64,000 bases of DNA, from positions 1,013,647 to 1,077,646 of the forward strand of contig CACRXP010000115.1 in the NCBI GenBank assembly GCA_902702965.1, in the 5' to 3' direction. Made by a program: the position numbers and the translations under genes. The stretch comes from Spirometra erinaceieuropaei. Taxonomy: Eukaryota > Platyhelminthes > Cestoda > Diphyllobothriidea > Diphyllobothriidae. The notes beneath the pieces were generated by a model, which was not told the origin of the DNA, did no database searches, and was given only the letters and a program-made list of their open reading frames with translations. Shown piece after piece: positions 31,036 through 43,857 of the stretch; the stretch's first letter is position 1; each line of letters begins with the position of its first letter.

Positions 31036-34000
31036 CTGCTATTTTGAACCCGGCTATTTAGTTGGTTGCCATGACCTCTGCAACCATACGACGATCGTTT
31101 TCTTTTGGGAGTAGGTGGATCTGTGTGCGACCATCCCTGATTGGTATTTCTGTGTTTGAACTTAGTACATGTGCCATGAGTATGGTAAATCACCTAACAT
31201 TTCCAACCTAAGCATATTTGTTCTAATGATAAATCAATCCGATCCACCTATCAAATTTGTATTTGAGAAATAGCCTCTAAGTTTCCTCCCACTGTCGGGC
31301 GTTTTGCGGGACATTAAACTCAATGGAACAATATTCTTAAAGGTTTTGCAGATACAAACACAGTTGTGCTTTTCTCTTTAAAAAACATGTTTGTTTCACT
31401 TTTTGGTTAGTGGAGGCCCAACCGGCAAACATAACTGCAATCCACCTGAAGACGAGTTTGAGCTATTTTCCCCAGGCGGACTCGTCAACCAAGAGGACAC
31501 AATTGATGGGTTCAGTTGGAAGTTGCTTAAAAACGCTATTCCACAGACCTTCCAACAGTAAAAGTACACATTAGTTTTACGCCCATAGAACAAAAATATA
31601 TTAGCGTTGCTGCCTGTTTTTATGCGCATCCAAAGTCACGGTCGCACTTATAAAGCACGTTACGTTGGTCAGATTAAAAAGCTCCTGTACCAAACGACAA
31701 AACAAAACGCAATATTTTTGACAGGATTAAACTGCAGTAATAGACCAACGGCAACAGGAAAATTCTATTGTCTACTTTTAAATTATCTGGGATGTTTTTG
31801 GTGCCAAATCGCTTCAAGGATTTGTGCAGCGGAAGCGCATCGTAGGCGCTGTATTTTGGAATTGCAAACACCCGCTCTGTCCTAGTAGATTACAAGATTT
31901 ACTAGGCATTCCCGTAAGGGTAGGATAATTTACAAATTTAAGCATATTTCACACTAGAAGAACACACCGTATGGTCGATAATTAGGGTACTCAATCTACG
32001 AAACTATTATCTAATGAGAAACAGATTGTAAATAGCACAGTGTCCTAAACAAACATTCTGTTTTGTTTTTTTGGTAGTAGCTAAACCACTATGAAGAATC
32101 CAAATTCTTAATGGTACCAGAATGTTGAATTCCGTTTTCAGCAACGTATACACAAACTTCCCAAAACAATCAACATTAAAGAACTCAAAAACGAAAATTG
32201 TTTGAAGAAGGATATCGCATGCAAAGTTTATCCAGTCAGCAGTTTGCCGGTAAATTATAATATATTATTGGGTCTCTGAATAATTCTTATAGAACGGCTC
32301 GAATTTCATAATTTTGTAATGTTGCTTACGACATAGTTGGCTCAATAAACGGGGAGATGACGTACAGACCTGAGAAGATCTGGTGTTTTACACTGCTGCG
32401 CTACGGCAGTAAATTTGCATATGCAGTTACTTAAAAATCTACGCATAAATATGAGGGCCGAAATTGTCAACCAAAGCTGAATTGCAAAGCATTTTGGGGT
32501 TTGTCCTCAGCAGATTATTAGGCAGATTTTTGTAATGACATTTAAAATCCCCTTTCTGAACACTTATTTTGAAGCGGTTTTCTGGTTGAAATAGCCTCAT
32601 AAAAGCATAATTTTAAATACTCCGAAATGTTTTGTTTATATTTAAGGTAACATCTATATTCGTTTTTTTCCTTGATATCACTCACAGTTTACAATTAGAA
32701 ATGGATAAGCGGACCAAACCCAGTAGGTGTATTTTTCTCAATAATTGAATAGTTACATTTTTCAGAGAAACTGTCGTTTTGCCTGACATCCGTTATGACC
32801 TAAAAAGCAAATGCCTCAAAGGAGTTTACACATTGAACATTTGTTTTAGAAAATGAGCGAATATTTAAGGTAGGAAGAAGTTTTTGGAATTATATAGTCC
32901 ATCCAGTGAATAGCAGACAAATATCGTGGCACCCTTTAGAGTTACGCCGTAGGTTTGAACTTCTGACACACAGAACATCCTTAATACCATCAAGATCCCT
33001 TTGAATGGACAATAGGCTTTAAATGAAGGAATGTTTCCAATGGAACTTCACACCAACTACAAAGGCGGTTCTTACAAACTACCTGAAACATTTTAGTTCC
33101 TACCGTAAGGATGGGTGTGTTATAGTCTGTAGTTTCCAGCGCTGTGACTTCCAGCACTCTTTCCACACATAAATAGGCTCAGAAAGTTTTGATGCTATTT
33201 TGACTGCTGAATAACCACTTAGTTCAGTTATATCTCACGCAATATTAGTAAATGTCAAAGATAAGAACATTTCCCAGTTATGAGCTATCGCTTAAACGAC
33301 GATGCTCATTGGTTCTAAAGACAAATCCGACATTTTGGACACCGAATGCGCATTGTCAAGTCGCGTTCTCTATTATTTTATTCCTTTTTAAAATACTGAA
33401 TTGTAAATTTGCATAAATTCTCCAGAGACAGTGATCAAAACACAAAGAATAGCTACATTCGCATCAAGGACAACAGTGGGGTATGCAAAGTAACGGATGG
33501 ACCTTTGAATGGCAGGCAGATAAAGCAGCAGTAACAATTACGCGTCAAGTAAAAAACTCTCTCGCGTCATTGAAACAAAAGATAAAAGATGTCGAAAGCA
33601 TCCAGGCTATTTTTAACGAGAAATAGGAGCTTTCTCAGTACAGTCTAGAGAGATTCGTGTGTATTAAACTCATCGAGTTCATGAAATTGTGCTTGCCACT
33701 TTAGTTAAAATGTCTGTGCCTCTTTGTTCTAAACAAAACTATATTGCATATAATACAAACTACCGATAAAGAAAACCTCTGTGTGTTTAACAACACAATC
33801 TTTAATATTCCCAAAATATTTAGCTCGGTTTCCCTATAATTTAGAATGTAAGCTCATGTACGGTACGTTTTGCGTTAGATTACAGCCTGATAAAGTGAAG
33901 GTGGATTCAAGGTCCCTCTGTGATTTTCAGGCAATCATGTTAGCGTTTGTCAGCGATTTTTTTTAATTGCTCTCATAATCCGTATCATTGCCGTCTTTTA

Positions 34001-34584
34001 CTGCTGAGAAGGCTTAAATTCCGTGTATTTTTACGCATTTCTTCTCTTTAGACAACCACTGAGTAGGGCAAGGATATAGTTCCGTGCTGCACAGATACGA
34101 GTTTTATTATTTCATGTGCACTTAACGATGCCTTGTTTCTTTTCCTAGAAGAACCCTATTGCCGTCCCTCCTACCAACCGTTTCGCATAGTTTGTGTGCT
34201 GTCATCGTAAATAGCATGTTGTTGAAGACAAATATATTCTTTGGGAAAAATGGAGGAATTGTGTTAAGTTAATTTTCGACGCTGATTCTCTGTCTCGTTG
34301 TCGGACTTGAGTCAACATTCAAACGTGACGGAAAAATCGATATTATTTTGATGCTTGTGCAGGTAAGCAGTCGTGGCCGTTCCTGAAGTTGGGTTTGAGT
34401 GAGGATATGAAATGTCCGACCATAAATGTCATTCTCTAGCAATCATGTCTCTTTCCATTGGATTGCCTTGCGGAACTGGCCTTCCGACATGGACAGTTTA
34501 TACACAATAATACTAATAGATCGAAAGGTTGGTCAGGCGGTCTGTTTAGCTTACTTTGTTTCAAGTCTTTTCTATGACTTTAAC
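31036..34584. other. No recognisable feature
   Basis: 3.5 kb of AT-rich sequence. A 92-codon frame at 31607-31885 is unidentified. An inverted repeat GACGAGT with ACTCGTC at about 31452-31486 forms a potential hairpin. Confidence 0.4.
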
Positions 34585-34890
34585 GAACAGGGTCGAAGAC
34601 GGAAGAAGACGAAGTAGCGATCGAGGGAACAAGGAGTTTATTGGCCTGCTGTTTCGGATTCTTACTCGAACCCATCATCAGAGACAGTTGCAGATAAAGG
34701 CAGCAGACGCACAAAGACTACAGTAATTTAGGTACGTAACTGCCGTGGGGCCACGAGCGTACTAGGATAAACAGCTCTTGTGATCATCGCTGGGGGTTGT
34801 AACTAGGGAGATGGTGGCTCATTAATCCGTGTCAGAGCCCTTAATTGCCGCCATTTCGTCATCCGTGTTGGATGTTGACATGATGAGAAG
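34585..34890 (-). repeat. PLE-B 3' terminal fragment
   Basis: Matches the noncoding 3' end of PLE-B1 (46618-46900): the 'gcgatcgagggaacaagg' end, the hammerhead, and the region with 'gtgatcatcgc'. No coding sequence is attached, so this is a solo 3' end. Confidence 0.65.
34638..34690 (-). ncRNA. Hammerhead ribozyme motif of solo PLE-B end
   Basis: On the minus strand: GUCU, CUGAUGA (34681-34675), stem II GGGUUC with loop GAGUAA and GAAUCC (6 pairs, one G-U), GAAAC (34655-34651), AGC where GUC is expected (34650-34648), AGGC pairing to GUCU, then CAAUAAA. Structure is intact except for the cleavage triplet, which is not NUH. Confidence 0.75.
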
Positions 34891-36119
34891 AAGGCGTTGT
34901 GGCCGGTAAAGTAAGGAGCTCCGAGTTGATTATTTGCTGACGCAGAAGACGAAAGTGATCTCTCCGGAAGTGCTTTATTTAAATGCAAAGCGTTTGAATA
35001 AATATGTTCCGGAGAACCCATTTTCTTCTCCTCCTTTTCTTCAAAGAAGGCAATTCATTAGTCGGCGAAACCGGTGATTGTCGACTTCGAGACAGTTGGG
35101 TGTGATAAGATGGAATGACGATGTTATCTCTGAGAGCGCAAAAATATTTGCAGTATTAAAAGTTTTCATCCGCAAGTATGGAGCGTTCTTTAAGTAAAAG
35201 CATAAAAACATTCCGGAATGAGCTTTTCGCTTCTAGGCAAAGAGCGATATTCTGTCGATACTGATGACGACTTTGTTAATTTAACATCCGCGTTTATTCG
35301 TGTGGCACACAATTCAGAGCCGTTACCCCGCCACGATCGTCGTTTAGGATTTATTTTAATGGCAAGACAGCGATCGCTTAACACCGTCTAGTAAAAGATT
35401 AATTATCAGCTGTAAGCGAGAGAACAACTGGCATCAAAAATCACCAAATTATATTGTGTACTTATACCTTGCATGACGCGACATACATAATGATAAAACT
35501 ATATTACACATAAGGCTGATTGTTTGTTTTGTCTTGGAGAAAGGCTGAAAACATTGAATCAAAGCAAGCGCGATGCAGCAATGGATCTAGGTCCGATGAA
35601 AATACTGCAATCAGTAACAAGGTATCTACAAGTATTTAAACACCGATGCAAACATTGCAGTGAATATTAAACACTTAAAAGTAATAGTTAAACTCAAGGA
35701 TTTTAGAGGGTACATATTCTCCCCATTTCTGATGAACTGAATATGCTTGAGGTCGAAAGTCCTGACGCAGTTCTGCAAATTGCCACATCTCTTCTACACG
35801 TCCCCTTTTGACTGTTTCTCTTCCTGCGAAAAGGAGACTTGCTCATTAAAATAGAAACTTTTTTGCCTGCTGTTCCCTATTCACCCTTGAACACAACATC
35901 GGAGACAGAACGAAGAACGAATTATGGAATTCACGGGGATTGCAATATCTATGGGATGCAGTTGCTTTCGTATGTCAAGAAAACTGCGGGAGCTGCCTAT
36001 AAATGCCCAAATCACTGACCCTGGTCTCATTTCGATGTGGAGTACACGTTTTAGTATAAAATACTGGTCAATGTACTTTCTGGACCCGGGAGGTGTGGTT
36101 TTAAGCCTATGTGCGGGTT
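34891..36119. other. No recognisable feature
   Basis: A short inverted repeat TCTCCGGAA with TTCCGGAGA lies near 34960-35015. No gene seen. Confidence 0.4.
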
Positions 36120-36345
36120 TTTTCAGTGCCAGCCATTTGCGCCCTTCCCGCCTTCAGTCTTCTTGACTCTGTCTTGACATCTGCTCCAGGTGTGGGAGGA
36201 GAGAGTGCGGTAGATGCTGTGCAATTCTACATTCACTATACACTAACTCTCGCCCAAGTCACCGACCCCGCTCTCATCCTGCTGTGCAGCACACGGTGGG
36301 CATCGCCGAAGTTGACGGTCAAAATGTCGCATTCCCGTCAAAGCT
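36120..36345 (+). repeat. Repeat R1 copy
   Basis: R1 core: 'ttcttgactctgtcttgac', 'agtgcggtagatgctgtgc', 'actaactc' and 'acacggtgggcatcg'. It is continuous with the pattern at 52300-52475 and 62690-62890. Confidence 0.65.
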
Positions 36346-36779
36346 GGTGGGTTTTGCATTCACCTCGAATAGTTGCGCGTGATTAAGTCACATAATGCTC
36401 CATTTGTTACAGTCTGCAGTTGCTATTCCCTGCATGTCTCGTGTTGCAGGCACCGAGCGTGTGACAAACTGACTACCTTCCGGAACTCGTCTAGATACCG
36501 GAATGTGATTAGCGCGGAAATCGCCAATTTTGGTACGCATACGGTGGCATGACATTCCACAAATACTGCAACACCTGTGCAACCTACTGTCCTTTATTTG
36601 ATGCTGTCTCCGAAGAAGAGCCAATATGTGACTCCAAAACGTCAGACAAATGAAGCTTTACTCTCAGACGTCGTATCATCTTCGTAGCGGCGTCCTCTAA
36701 CTTGCTCCTTTGCTGTTATGGTCACCAGTACACCTACAGTCGGACCGCCGGTGCCGACGATGTCCAGCCGGCGCAGCAG

Positions 36780-36930
36780 AGACGGTGACTTGCACAGCAT
36801 TCACCGCACTCTCTCCTCCTCCTCTCAACCGTGTCCGGGGTTAAGACAAAGTTGAAAAGACCGGAGGCGTAAGGGGAGGCAAGTGGTCGGCAAGGAAAAA
36901 TCCCGCAAACAGGTGCACCAACTCACCCCC
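36780..36930 (-). repeat. Repeat R1 fragment
   Basis: Antisense R1: 'gcacagcattcaccgcactc', 'tcaaccgtgtccggggtt', 'aaaagaccggag'. Nothing recognisable lies between here and 36345. Confidence 0.6.
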
Positions 36931-37419
36931 TGGTTCACAATGTACACTGGCCAGGATTTTACCCAACAAGAGATAAAAGCGGGGACACCCCGCATTCCAG
37001 TGGATGAGGCGTGCACATTCTCAATAATGTCTTCGGATTCCCATTAACCCTTGTGTTTGTCGAAAGCATTTACCACGTGGCCGGTTGTAGTGGCGGAAAC
37101 AGTTTACTTATTAAAAGTTTGAAACATTATTAGTAACAAATCTAACATAAAATTTCAGTTTTTATGAGTGACGGACACAAAATGGATTCACGGATGGGAC
37201 AAAATGCGAGAAGTGCCTTGCTCTTCCTGTCAGAACGGATACTTTTATCACATCGTGACGTAAAATCCAACACAAAATTTCGGTATGATATGTCCACATT
37301 GGCATAGAGGAATGCAGGATTTTCTTTACGTAGAAGGCATGCAGCTTATCGATTGTGAATCACGAAAATAATTGCAAAAGCAGCTTAGGTTCAGAATTCA
37401 GCCGGGGCTGATACATCTT
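36931..37419. other. No recognisable feature
   Basis: No gene or repeat match seen. Confidence 0.4.
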
Positions 37420-37720
37420 ATTAAAACACAATATGCTCTGGATTCAATTATAACACTTGAAGAAGACATAATTTCCCATGAAATAACCATGCAATGACAT
37501 GCTTATGGCCATGATTCTTTTAGAACATAATTGGACTTATAAAGCATCAACAATTAAGAGGAAAGTACGTCTTACTTAAACAAGCACTTTTTACCAAGTA
37601 AGATTGTTAGAAGTAGTTGAAAAGCAGTGCACGCAAAAGCCGGCATTTTGGCCCAGCTGAAATATCTTGTTATTACGCTGCACAATAATCAACAACATAA
37701 TGTCACTCGAGTATTTCATC
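37420..37720 (-). repeat. Element F, arm fragment
   Basis: Shares 'ttgaaaagcagtg' and an ordered set of short blocks with the F arm at 48700-48850, including 'gtcttacttaaacaagc' against 'gttacttaagcagtc'. Confidence 0.5.
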
Positions 37721-38364
37721 CTAATCTAAACCAAGTCAAAATTTCAATTAAAATAACATATGCGTCTTTCTGACTGTAGTCTGCCTGTAATTCACTTACA
37801 GAACTGAAACTTTCGACAATCGATTGTTTTGCTAAACCTTCTGCTAATTTGTTCATCAATCTTAACTTTGGGGCATTATGTCACGAAAGAGAGCCTAAGA
37901 CTTTAGATCAACCTTTGCCATTAAAGTCCCCATTCTTCTTCCTTGCCTTCATTTATTTATCGGTGCTAATTTTTATTTCTTATAACACGCCCTGCCCACT
38001 TTTAATTAACTCCTTAAACTGAGTCATTTATTATTGATCTGTTTTTTGCCTTGCGTGAGTACTAAGGCAAAAGTCTCCTGAGATTGCATTTCGGTGTGAT
38101 AGAAGGTCTGCTATGGCAAAAAGTGAGACTTCCGTTGAGTATTTTTCGCTCCCCTACGTCCCGTTCCAACTACGAGACTGACCGCAGCATTAAGAAGAAA
38201 TATGTCCTTCATCATAAGAAAGCACTGCATTTGCCCAATCGGAAGCCGGGGGTTATAAAAGGACAATGCATTTACTAGTTGTTCGTGCTCCAGTCCTATT
38301 GGCTGGCAGAGCAGACTTAAACCACATTCACCGTCAAAGTTTTATGCTGTCAGACACCCAACCA
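37721..38364. other. No recognisable feature
   Basis: No gene or repeat match seen. Confidence 0.4.
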
Positions 38365-39135
38365 CCCAAGGCTGTCCATGTCGCTGTGTATGTTGGCGGG
38401 GTGTGATTCCACATGTTCGTTAACTGGCGTCAGAGAATCGTGAATTAGCCGGATAACAGGTCACTTAGTTGTCAGCTTCCTCAGCTTTTTTGGTCTCGTC
38501 AAAATTGTGTTTGTGACCTGACAGGGTTGATCAAGTTAGAGTTTGCCATCCGTCGTCACAACATTGTCTCACCTACGTAAATCAGCTGTGTGCGCAGACA
38601 ACCACTGAGGCCACTGAGTCCAACCAAAATTGTCAAGGCACGACCGTGGTTTTTACCGGATCTGCTGCAGCTGAAATTGCGGGCCGACTGCGTCCATACG
38701 GCTGGAGAATAGCTGTGAACGCGAGTAGTGAAGCATTTTTCAGTAGTAAGGAGGCATTGAATAAACTTTAAGCCACAAAGGTGCCGAGAGAGGTCGTAGT
38801 CAGGAGATACGGATTGTTCATGTGTCATGTCTTACTAACAACCAGCAGAATTAACTCCAAAAATCGGTCTGGGCATGGTAACCACTTGCACATGTATATA
38901 GCAGAGCAATACTCATGGAAGTCAACCTAGTCATCAAGTCAGCAAATATCAACTTCAGGGGGCGAATTGCGTTTAAGCCATCTCCGCTGGGCAGCAGTGC
39001 TACGTCAGCTGAACCAACGTGTGGAATGATAACCGCGTGTCCAAGGAGTGCGTGCACCAGCGGTGACTATTATCTGAATCGGTCAGTGGTGACGCAGATT
39101 TGCACATTTACTGACCTATAAATCCTATAAGGCTT
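38365..39135 (+). repeat. Repeat A, copy 1
   Basis: About 770 bp repeated at 40516-41292 with roughly 90% identity. Landmarks are 'gtgtgattccacatgtt', 'gttgtcagcttcctcagc', 'ttttaccggatctgctgcag' and 'gcgtgcaccagcggtgac'. A minus-strand frame at 38556-38828 is open in both copies, but the copies are too alike for this to mean selection. Class unknown. Confidence 0.85.
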
Positions 39136-39289
39136 GTGAGCCATGCAGATGCTAAGCCGGCGTCCTCCATAGGCGCAGCATTATACCGGGCAACGGATCC
39201 CATACCCAAAGAACAATAAAGTAACGTCATTTACCGTATCCCGTGGGCTAACTGCTGTTGCGTTTGTATTGGCCACACGGGTCGACAAC

Positions 39290-39735
39290 TTGGGAATTCC
39301 TATAAGCTTGGCACTCCGGTGCGGATAGCATTAACCGCCATGTTGACCTAGATGTCCACTACGAGGGTCTCCGATCACTGTGGGCTGACTGGCGCCCACC
39401 TTAAGGACAACAACACCTAATGCGTGCCCGGACATGCGTGATCTCACCGACACGTCATTCCTCCCTCCCTGCCCTACTCCCTCCTCCCCCCCCCCAACAC
39501 GGTGAAGCACACCTGGGAGCCACAACACCTATCCTCACCTCCTGCACCCATCACAACAAGATGCACACCTCCCCCTCACAAGGTCGTCTGCTTACATCTC
39601 TGTCTGCGTTCTCAACCAGCAGTGGGACAATGCCACCTCACATTATTTACTTTGTCTGACGACGGGTTGTTAAAACCAGCTCGAAAATTTAAGAGTAAAA
39701 GTCTTTTTCTGACAAATTTCCTCCTTTCATTTTAT
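39290..39735 (+). pseudogene. PLE-E2: endonuclease C-terminus and 3' untranslated region
   Basis: The first 120 bases read AWHSGADSINRHVDLD and HYEGLRSLWADWRPP before a stop at about 39418, which is the PLE endonuclease C-terminal block (EAW, INRH, DLD, EGLRS). About 240 nt of C-rich noncoding sequence and a hammerhead follow. It matches PLE-E1 at 2570-2955 over its whole length. The 5' part of the element is missing. The clean reading of this short coding piece suggests it is younger than PLE-E1. Confidence 0.8.
39645..39706 (+). ncRNA. Hammerhead ribozyme motif of PLE-E2
   Basis: CUGACGA 39656-39662; stem II arms GGGUU and AACC plus decayed outer pairs (3' arm AACCAGCUC intact); GAAAA 39683-39687; UUU 39688-39690; then AAGAGUAAAAGU. 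The outer stem I can pair ACUUU (before the core) with AAAGU. GAAAA with UUU replaces GAAAC with GUC of other families, preserving the stem III pair. Confidence 0.7.
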
Positions 39736-39737
39736 TT

Positions 39738-40515
39738 TGTGTGTGCAAAGAGGACGTTTATTTCGTGAAAATAATCCGCACTTTTTATTTGGTCTGGGTT
39801 AGAGTGAGTATCAGACAAAACTTGAAGTTCCGCAAATATTCCCATGTTAAAATTGAAAAGTCCAGTTGGCGAACGCACGTTTTCGGTAATTCTTCCTCAG
39901 GCCAATACAATTACATGAAACGAATGAAAATGTACAAAATCAACAGTGTTTATAGATGCCTCAAGGGCTATTAAGTCACTAACACTCATCATCCCCACTT
40001 GAAGTATCGATGAATAGTTCCTGATTTTCGGCGTCATTTTAATCGACTGTCCAAAACGGCAGATTTCATATTATGTTCTCGCGTTGACAGATGCATTACT
40101 AGCAGCGCAGGTATTGGCTAAATTCCCAGTCACTCGTGTTTCACCGATAGTTTGCCGCTGCATGGCACAGGTACGTGATGTTCGCGTCTTCGGTAGGTCC
40201 GCCATCATTCCCCGTGTGCTTTCTGGTAGATACTCCAGTTGCGAAATTGTTGCATTTAATTGCCTCAGAAAGTAACCGCTAACTTGAAGTATATCAGTTC
40301 AAGCTAAGGTCTATAGGTGCGGTCTCAATTTTGATGTATCTGTAGTATCTACCGGAAAGCGCGCGGCGAGTGCTTGGAGACCCAGTAATGAACCGAACCC
40401 CTCGCAGCTGTACCGTCCAGTGGCAAAATATAGGCGAAAAGCGCGCGTCCGGGATTTTATCTTGTACTTTTGCTACTAATATGGCATCTTCCAATGCTAA
40501 AAAATATACTACTGT
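39738..40515 (+). repeat. Repeat B (with R3 inverted repeat), copy 1
   Basis: Repeated at 42030-42625 without an insert of about 150 bp present here at about 39840-39995. It contains R3: left arm about 40122-40262 and right arm about 40320-40460 are inverse complements ('ctttctggtagatactccag' against 'gtagtatctaccggaaag'), making a large hairpin with a spacer of about 60 bp. Confidence 0.8.
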
Positions 40516-41292
40516 CCCAAGGCTGCCCATGTCGCTGTGTAGGTTGAGGGGGTGTGATTCCACATGTTGGTTAACTGGCGTCAGAGAATCGTGAATTAGG
40601 CGGTTAACAAATCACACATAGTTGTCAGCTTCCTCAGCTTTTTTGGTCCCGTAAAAATAGAATTTGTAACCTGACAGGGTTGATCAAGTTAGAGTTTGCC
40701 ATCCGTCGTCACAACATTGTCTCACATATGTAAATCAGCAGTTTGCGCAGACAACCACTGAGGCCACTGATTCGAACCGAAATTGTCAAGGCATGACCGT
40801 GGTTTTTACCGGATCTGCTGCAGCTGAAATTGCGGGCCGACTGCGTCCATGCGGCTGGAGAATAACTGTGAACGCGAGTAGTGAAGCCTTTGTCAGTAGT
40901 AAGGAGGCATTGTATAAACTTTAAGTCGCAAAGGTGCCTGAGAGAGGTCGTAAGCATGAGACTCGGGATGTGCATATATCATCCTTGTCTCACCAACAAC
41001 CAGCAGAATTACCTCCGTAACTCGGTCTGGGCATGGTAACCACTTGCACATGTATATAGCGGAGCAATACTCATGGAAGTCAGCCAAGTCATCAAGGCAG
41101 CAAATATCAACATTAGTGAGGAATTGCGATTAGGTCATCTCCACTGGGCAGTAATGCTACACCAGCTGAACCAGCGTGTGGAATGATAACCGCGTGTCCA
41201 AGGAGTGCGTGCACCAGCGGTGACTATTATCTGAATCGGTCAATAGTGACGTAGATTGGTACATTTACTGACCTTTAAATACTGTGAGGTGC
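40516..41292 (+). repeat. Repeat A, copy 2
   Basis: Second copy of 38365-39135, offset 2151-2157 bp, starting directly at the end of B. Confidence 0.85.
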
Positions 41293-42029
41293 TATTCAAC
41301 ACTCGCCTGTGACAATGAAAGCTTGTTTGCTTTTGAAGCGTCTGGGCAATATAATTTGGGTTCCCAAGAAGGCCTTTTCTTCTCATTTGTATGCGGGGCG
41401 CGCACCTTTTGTTCTATTATATATATACATCTTGTGGCCTATCTGATGAAAGGTGTCTGAATTAAAAAATGATTGCTACTCACTCGGAAACCGACAACAA
41501 TCCAGACTATATCAATGCATTACAACGTTAAGCAAACTGAAGACGTAAAAGAAATGTCAAAATAAAAATTGCATTGTTTTAAAGTAGAAATTGTTTCAGA
41601 AAAGCAAAAAATTGCAAAAACGTCAGAACTGGTTGTAATTTAGTACATTTCGGTTTTACATCCACAGGATATCTGACCATGCAAAAAAGTCGAGTAAATA
41701 TGAAAGCACAAATAGGATAACGCTCACTAATAATGATTTAATAATGTTTCCATTAAGATATCCTTTGCGAATTCGTGTGATGTCAGGTATAGTGGCTTGC
41801 TGACGGTCTACATTTTAAATACACATTCAAAAACTGTTTCTTAAGACTTCCTTGTACTTTCTGCGCATTTGTATTGATTGAGATGCGGTTCAGTAATGCA
41901 AACAGGATTTTGTTTGATTTTGTCGATAGAGACTTCATATAAATTAAATTCTTCATTAGGTTACATGCTGCCAAGGCAGTTAATGACCAATTAACCTAAC
42001 TAGATTTGGCAGAAATCAAACATAAACAC
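41293..42029. other. No recognisable feature
   Basis: This is the position where PLE-E2 lies in the first A-B unit; no PLE sequence is present here. Confidence 0.5.
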
Positions 42030-42625
42030 ACTACTTTGTGTATGCAAGGAGAACGTTTTTTCGTGAAAAAAGATCGAACCTTTTTTTTTCTGGGATGGAG
42101 TGAGTTTCAGACAAAACTTGAATTGTCGATGAATACTTCATGCTTTTCAGTGACATTTTAACCGACTGTCTAAAAAGTCAGATTTCGTGCTATGTTTTGG
42201 CGTTAAAAGATGCCTCACTATCAGCGCAGGTACTGGCTTAAATCCCATACACGCTTGCTTCACCGATATTCTGCCGCTGCATGTCACAGCTGCGAGATTT
42301 TCGGGTCTTCAGTAGGTCCGCCGACATTCCCCGTGTGCGCTCTGGTAGATACTCCAGTTTAGAAACTGTTGCTTTTCAATTGCCTCAGAAAGTAACCGCT
42401 AACATGAAGTAGATCAGTTCACGCTAAGGTCTGAAGTTTGATGTATCTGTAGTATCTACCGGAAAGCGCGCGGGGAGTGCTTGGAGACCCAGTAATGAAC
42501 CGAACACCTCGCAATTGTGCCGTCCAGCGGCAAAAATATAGGCGAAAAGCGCGCGTCTGGGATTTTAGCTAGTACTTGTGCTACTAATATGGCATCTTCT
42601 AATGCTAAAAAAATATGCTACTAGC
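42030..42625 (+). repeat. Repeat B, copy 2 (with R3 inverted repeat)
   Basis: Second copy of B. Both R3 arms are kept: 'accgatattctgccgctgc' on the left and 'gaaccgaacacctcgcaa' on the right. It lacks the 150-bp insert of copy 1. Confidence 0.8.
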
Positions 42626-43532
42626 TGCCTGTAGGCAGTTAATAAATATTACGCGGTCAGCCTGCTGTGGCTGATGAAATTCGGATCAAATATTCATGCA
42701 TAACAATTTCAGTCTGAGCCTATAGACCTAGAATCTACTGGTCTACTCCAAGTTTGTAATTAATTTCTGAGGAAATGAAAAAGCACCAGTCTGTACTGTG
42801 TTAATTAAAACCTTCAATTTAAGGTACGTATTTAGGCATTTACCGAATTATCGAATTTTTGGCATCCCTTTTCCATTAAGATGGTTGTTTGCGTCATATT
42901 TGAGGACTCAATCAAATATGAAACCTCACTGCCGAAAAAATAAACGCTCACAACAAACGTCAGCAACAACTATGCTTTCGATCAACTGATAAACTTTCTT
43001 CATTAAGTTGTGTTTTTGAGGATTGTCCCAATGCTGCATTCATTCGTAACTTCCCCGTTGCCAAAAATACTAGTATTTTTCTAGCGTAAGTGTGAGAGCA
43101 TGCCTTTCTCTTAATAAATCATCCCTTTTTGCCATCTTAACTTACTTGCACACTGTGTCCTACTATTATGAATGCATTGCGGAGTGGCCATATAAATACT
43201 GATACTTTGCTGAAACTGCTTATGTATTGCTCGTTTCATTTCTAAATTACTTATGTATGGTAGCTGGGCCCGGCGAAAAGTAATGTACCGTATGTCCAAA
43301 CCTGAAAATAACTATTCAGCGATAGCCATTTCGGTGAAAAAGGCATAGACTTTTCTAGATAGCAAAACAGGTTCGACCCATTTAAACAAAGAATTGCCTG
43401 CGTGCATTATTGCTGCACCTTAGGGCACGAAATCGCACAGATTTGCTAATCTGACTTTTAAAAATCGATAAAACGTCTGGGTTTCTCAAAATACCCTGCC
43501 TGTTAGCAAATTGATCCCCACGGTTAGCACTA
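42626..43532. other. No recognisable feature
   Basis: No gene or repeat match seen. Confidence 0.4.
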
Positions 43533-43845
43533 GACAAAATGTCAATTTTCAAGTGAGGCTTGCTCCGTTTAGGGTAAATTATTTTCCTTGTAATAGAAAG
43601 CCCGCGCAGATGCATGGTCGAAATCTAGGACAAGTGCTAGCATAGGAGTTTGCCCGATTGTATCACAACGTCCACTCTCGCTCGAAGTTGCGAAAGTTAA
43701 GTTTAACGAAATTGCTTATACATATTATCTGCCTGAGAAAATGACATTTATTTGAAGAAACTGGACGAAGGAGCAAGATGCACAACGTTTAAGACGTCCA
43801 AAAATTCTCTTGTACGTTTCTGTTAACATGTTTCATGAGTTAGAC
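43533..43845 (+). repeat. Direct repeat G, copy 1
   Basis: About 310 bp repeated at 44287-44605. Shared blocks are 'cgtccactctcgctcgaa', 'ctggacgaaggagcaag' and 'atgcacaacgtttaag'. It ends with 'tttcatgagttaga', which resembles the F terminus. Confidence 0.75.
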
Positions 43846-43857
43846 AGAATTCATAGA

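Noticed and set aside
31452..31486. Hairpin GACGAGT with ACTCGTC preceded by CUGAAGA
   Set aside because: Looks hammerhead-like at first, but the GAAA box is missing and no PLE coding sequence is adjacent.
38556..38828. 90-codon minus-strand frame preserved in repeat A and its copy at 40709-40975
   Set aside because: The two copies are too similar for an open frame to be evidence of coding, and the product resembles no known family.
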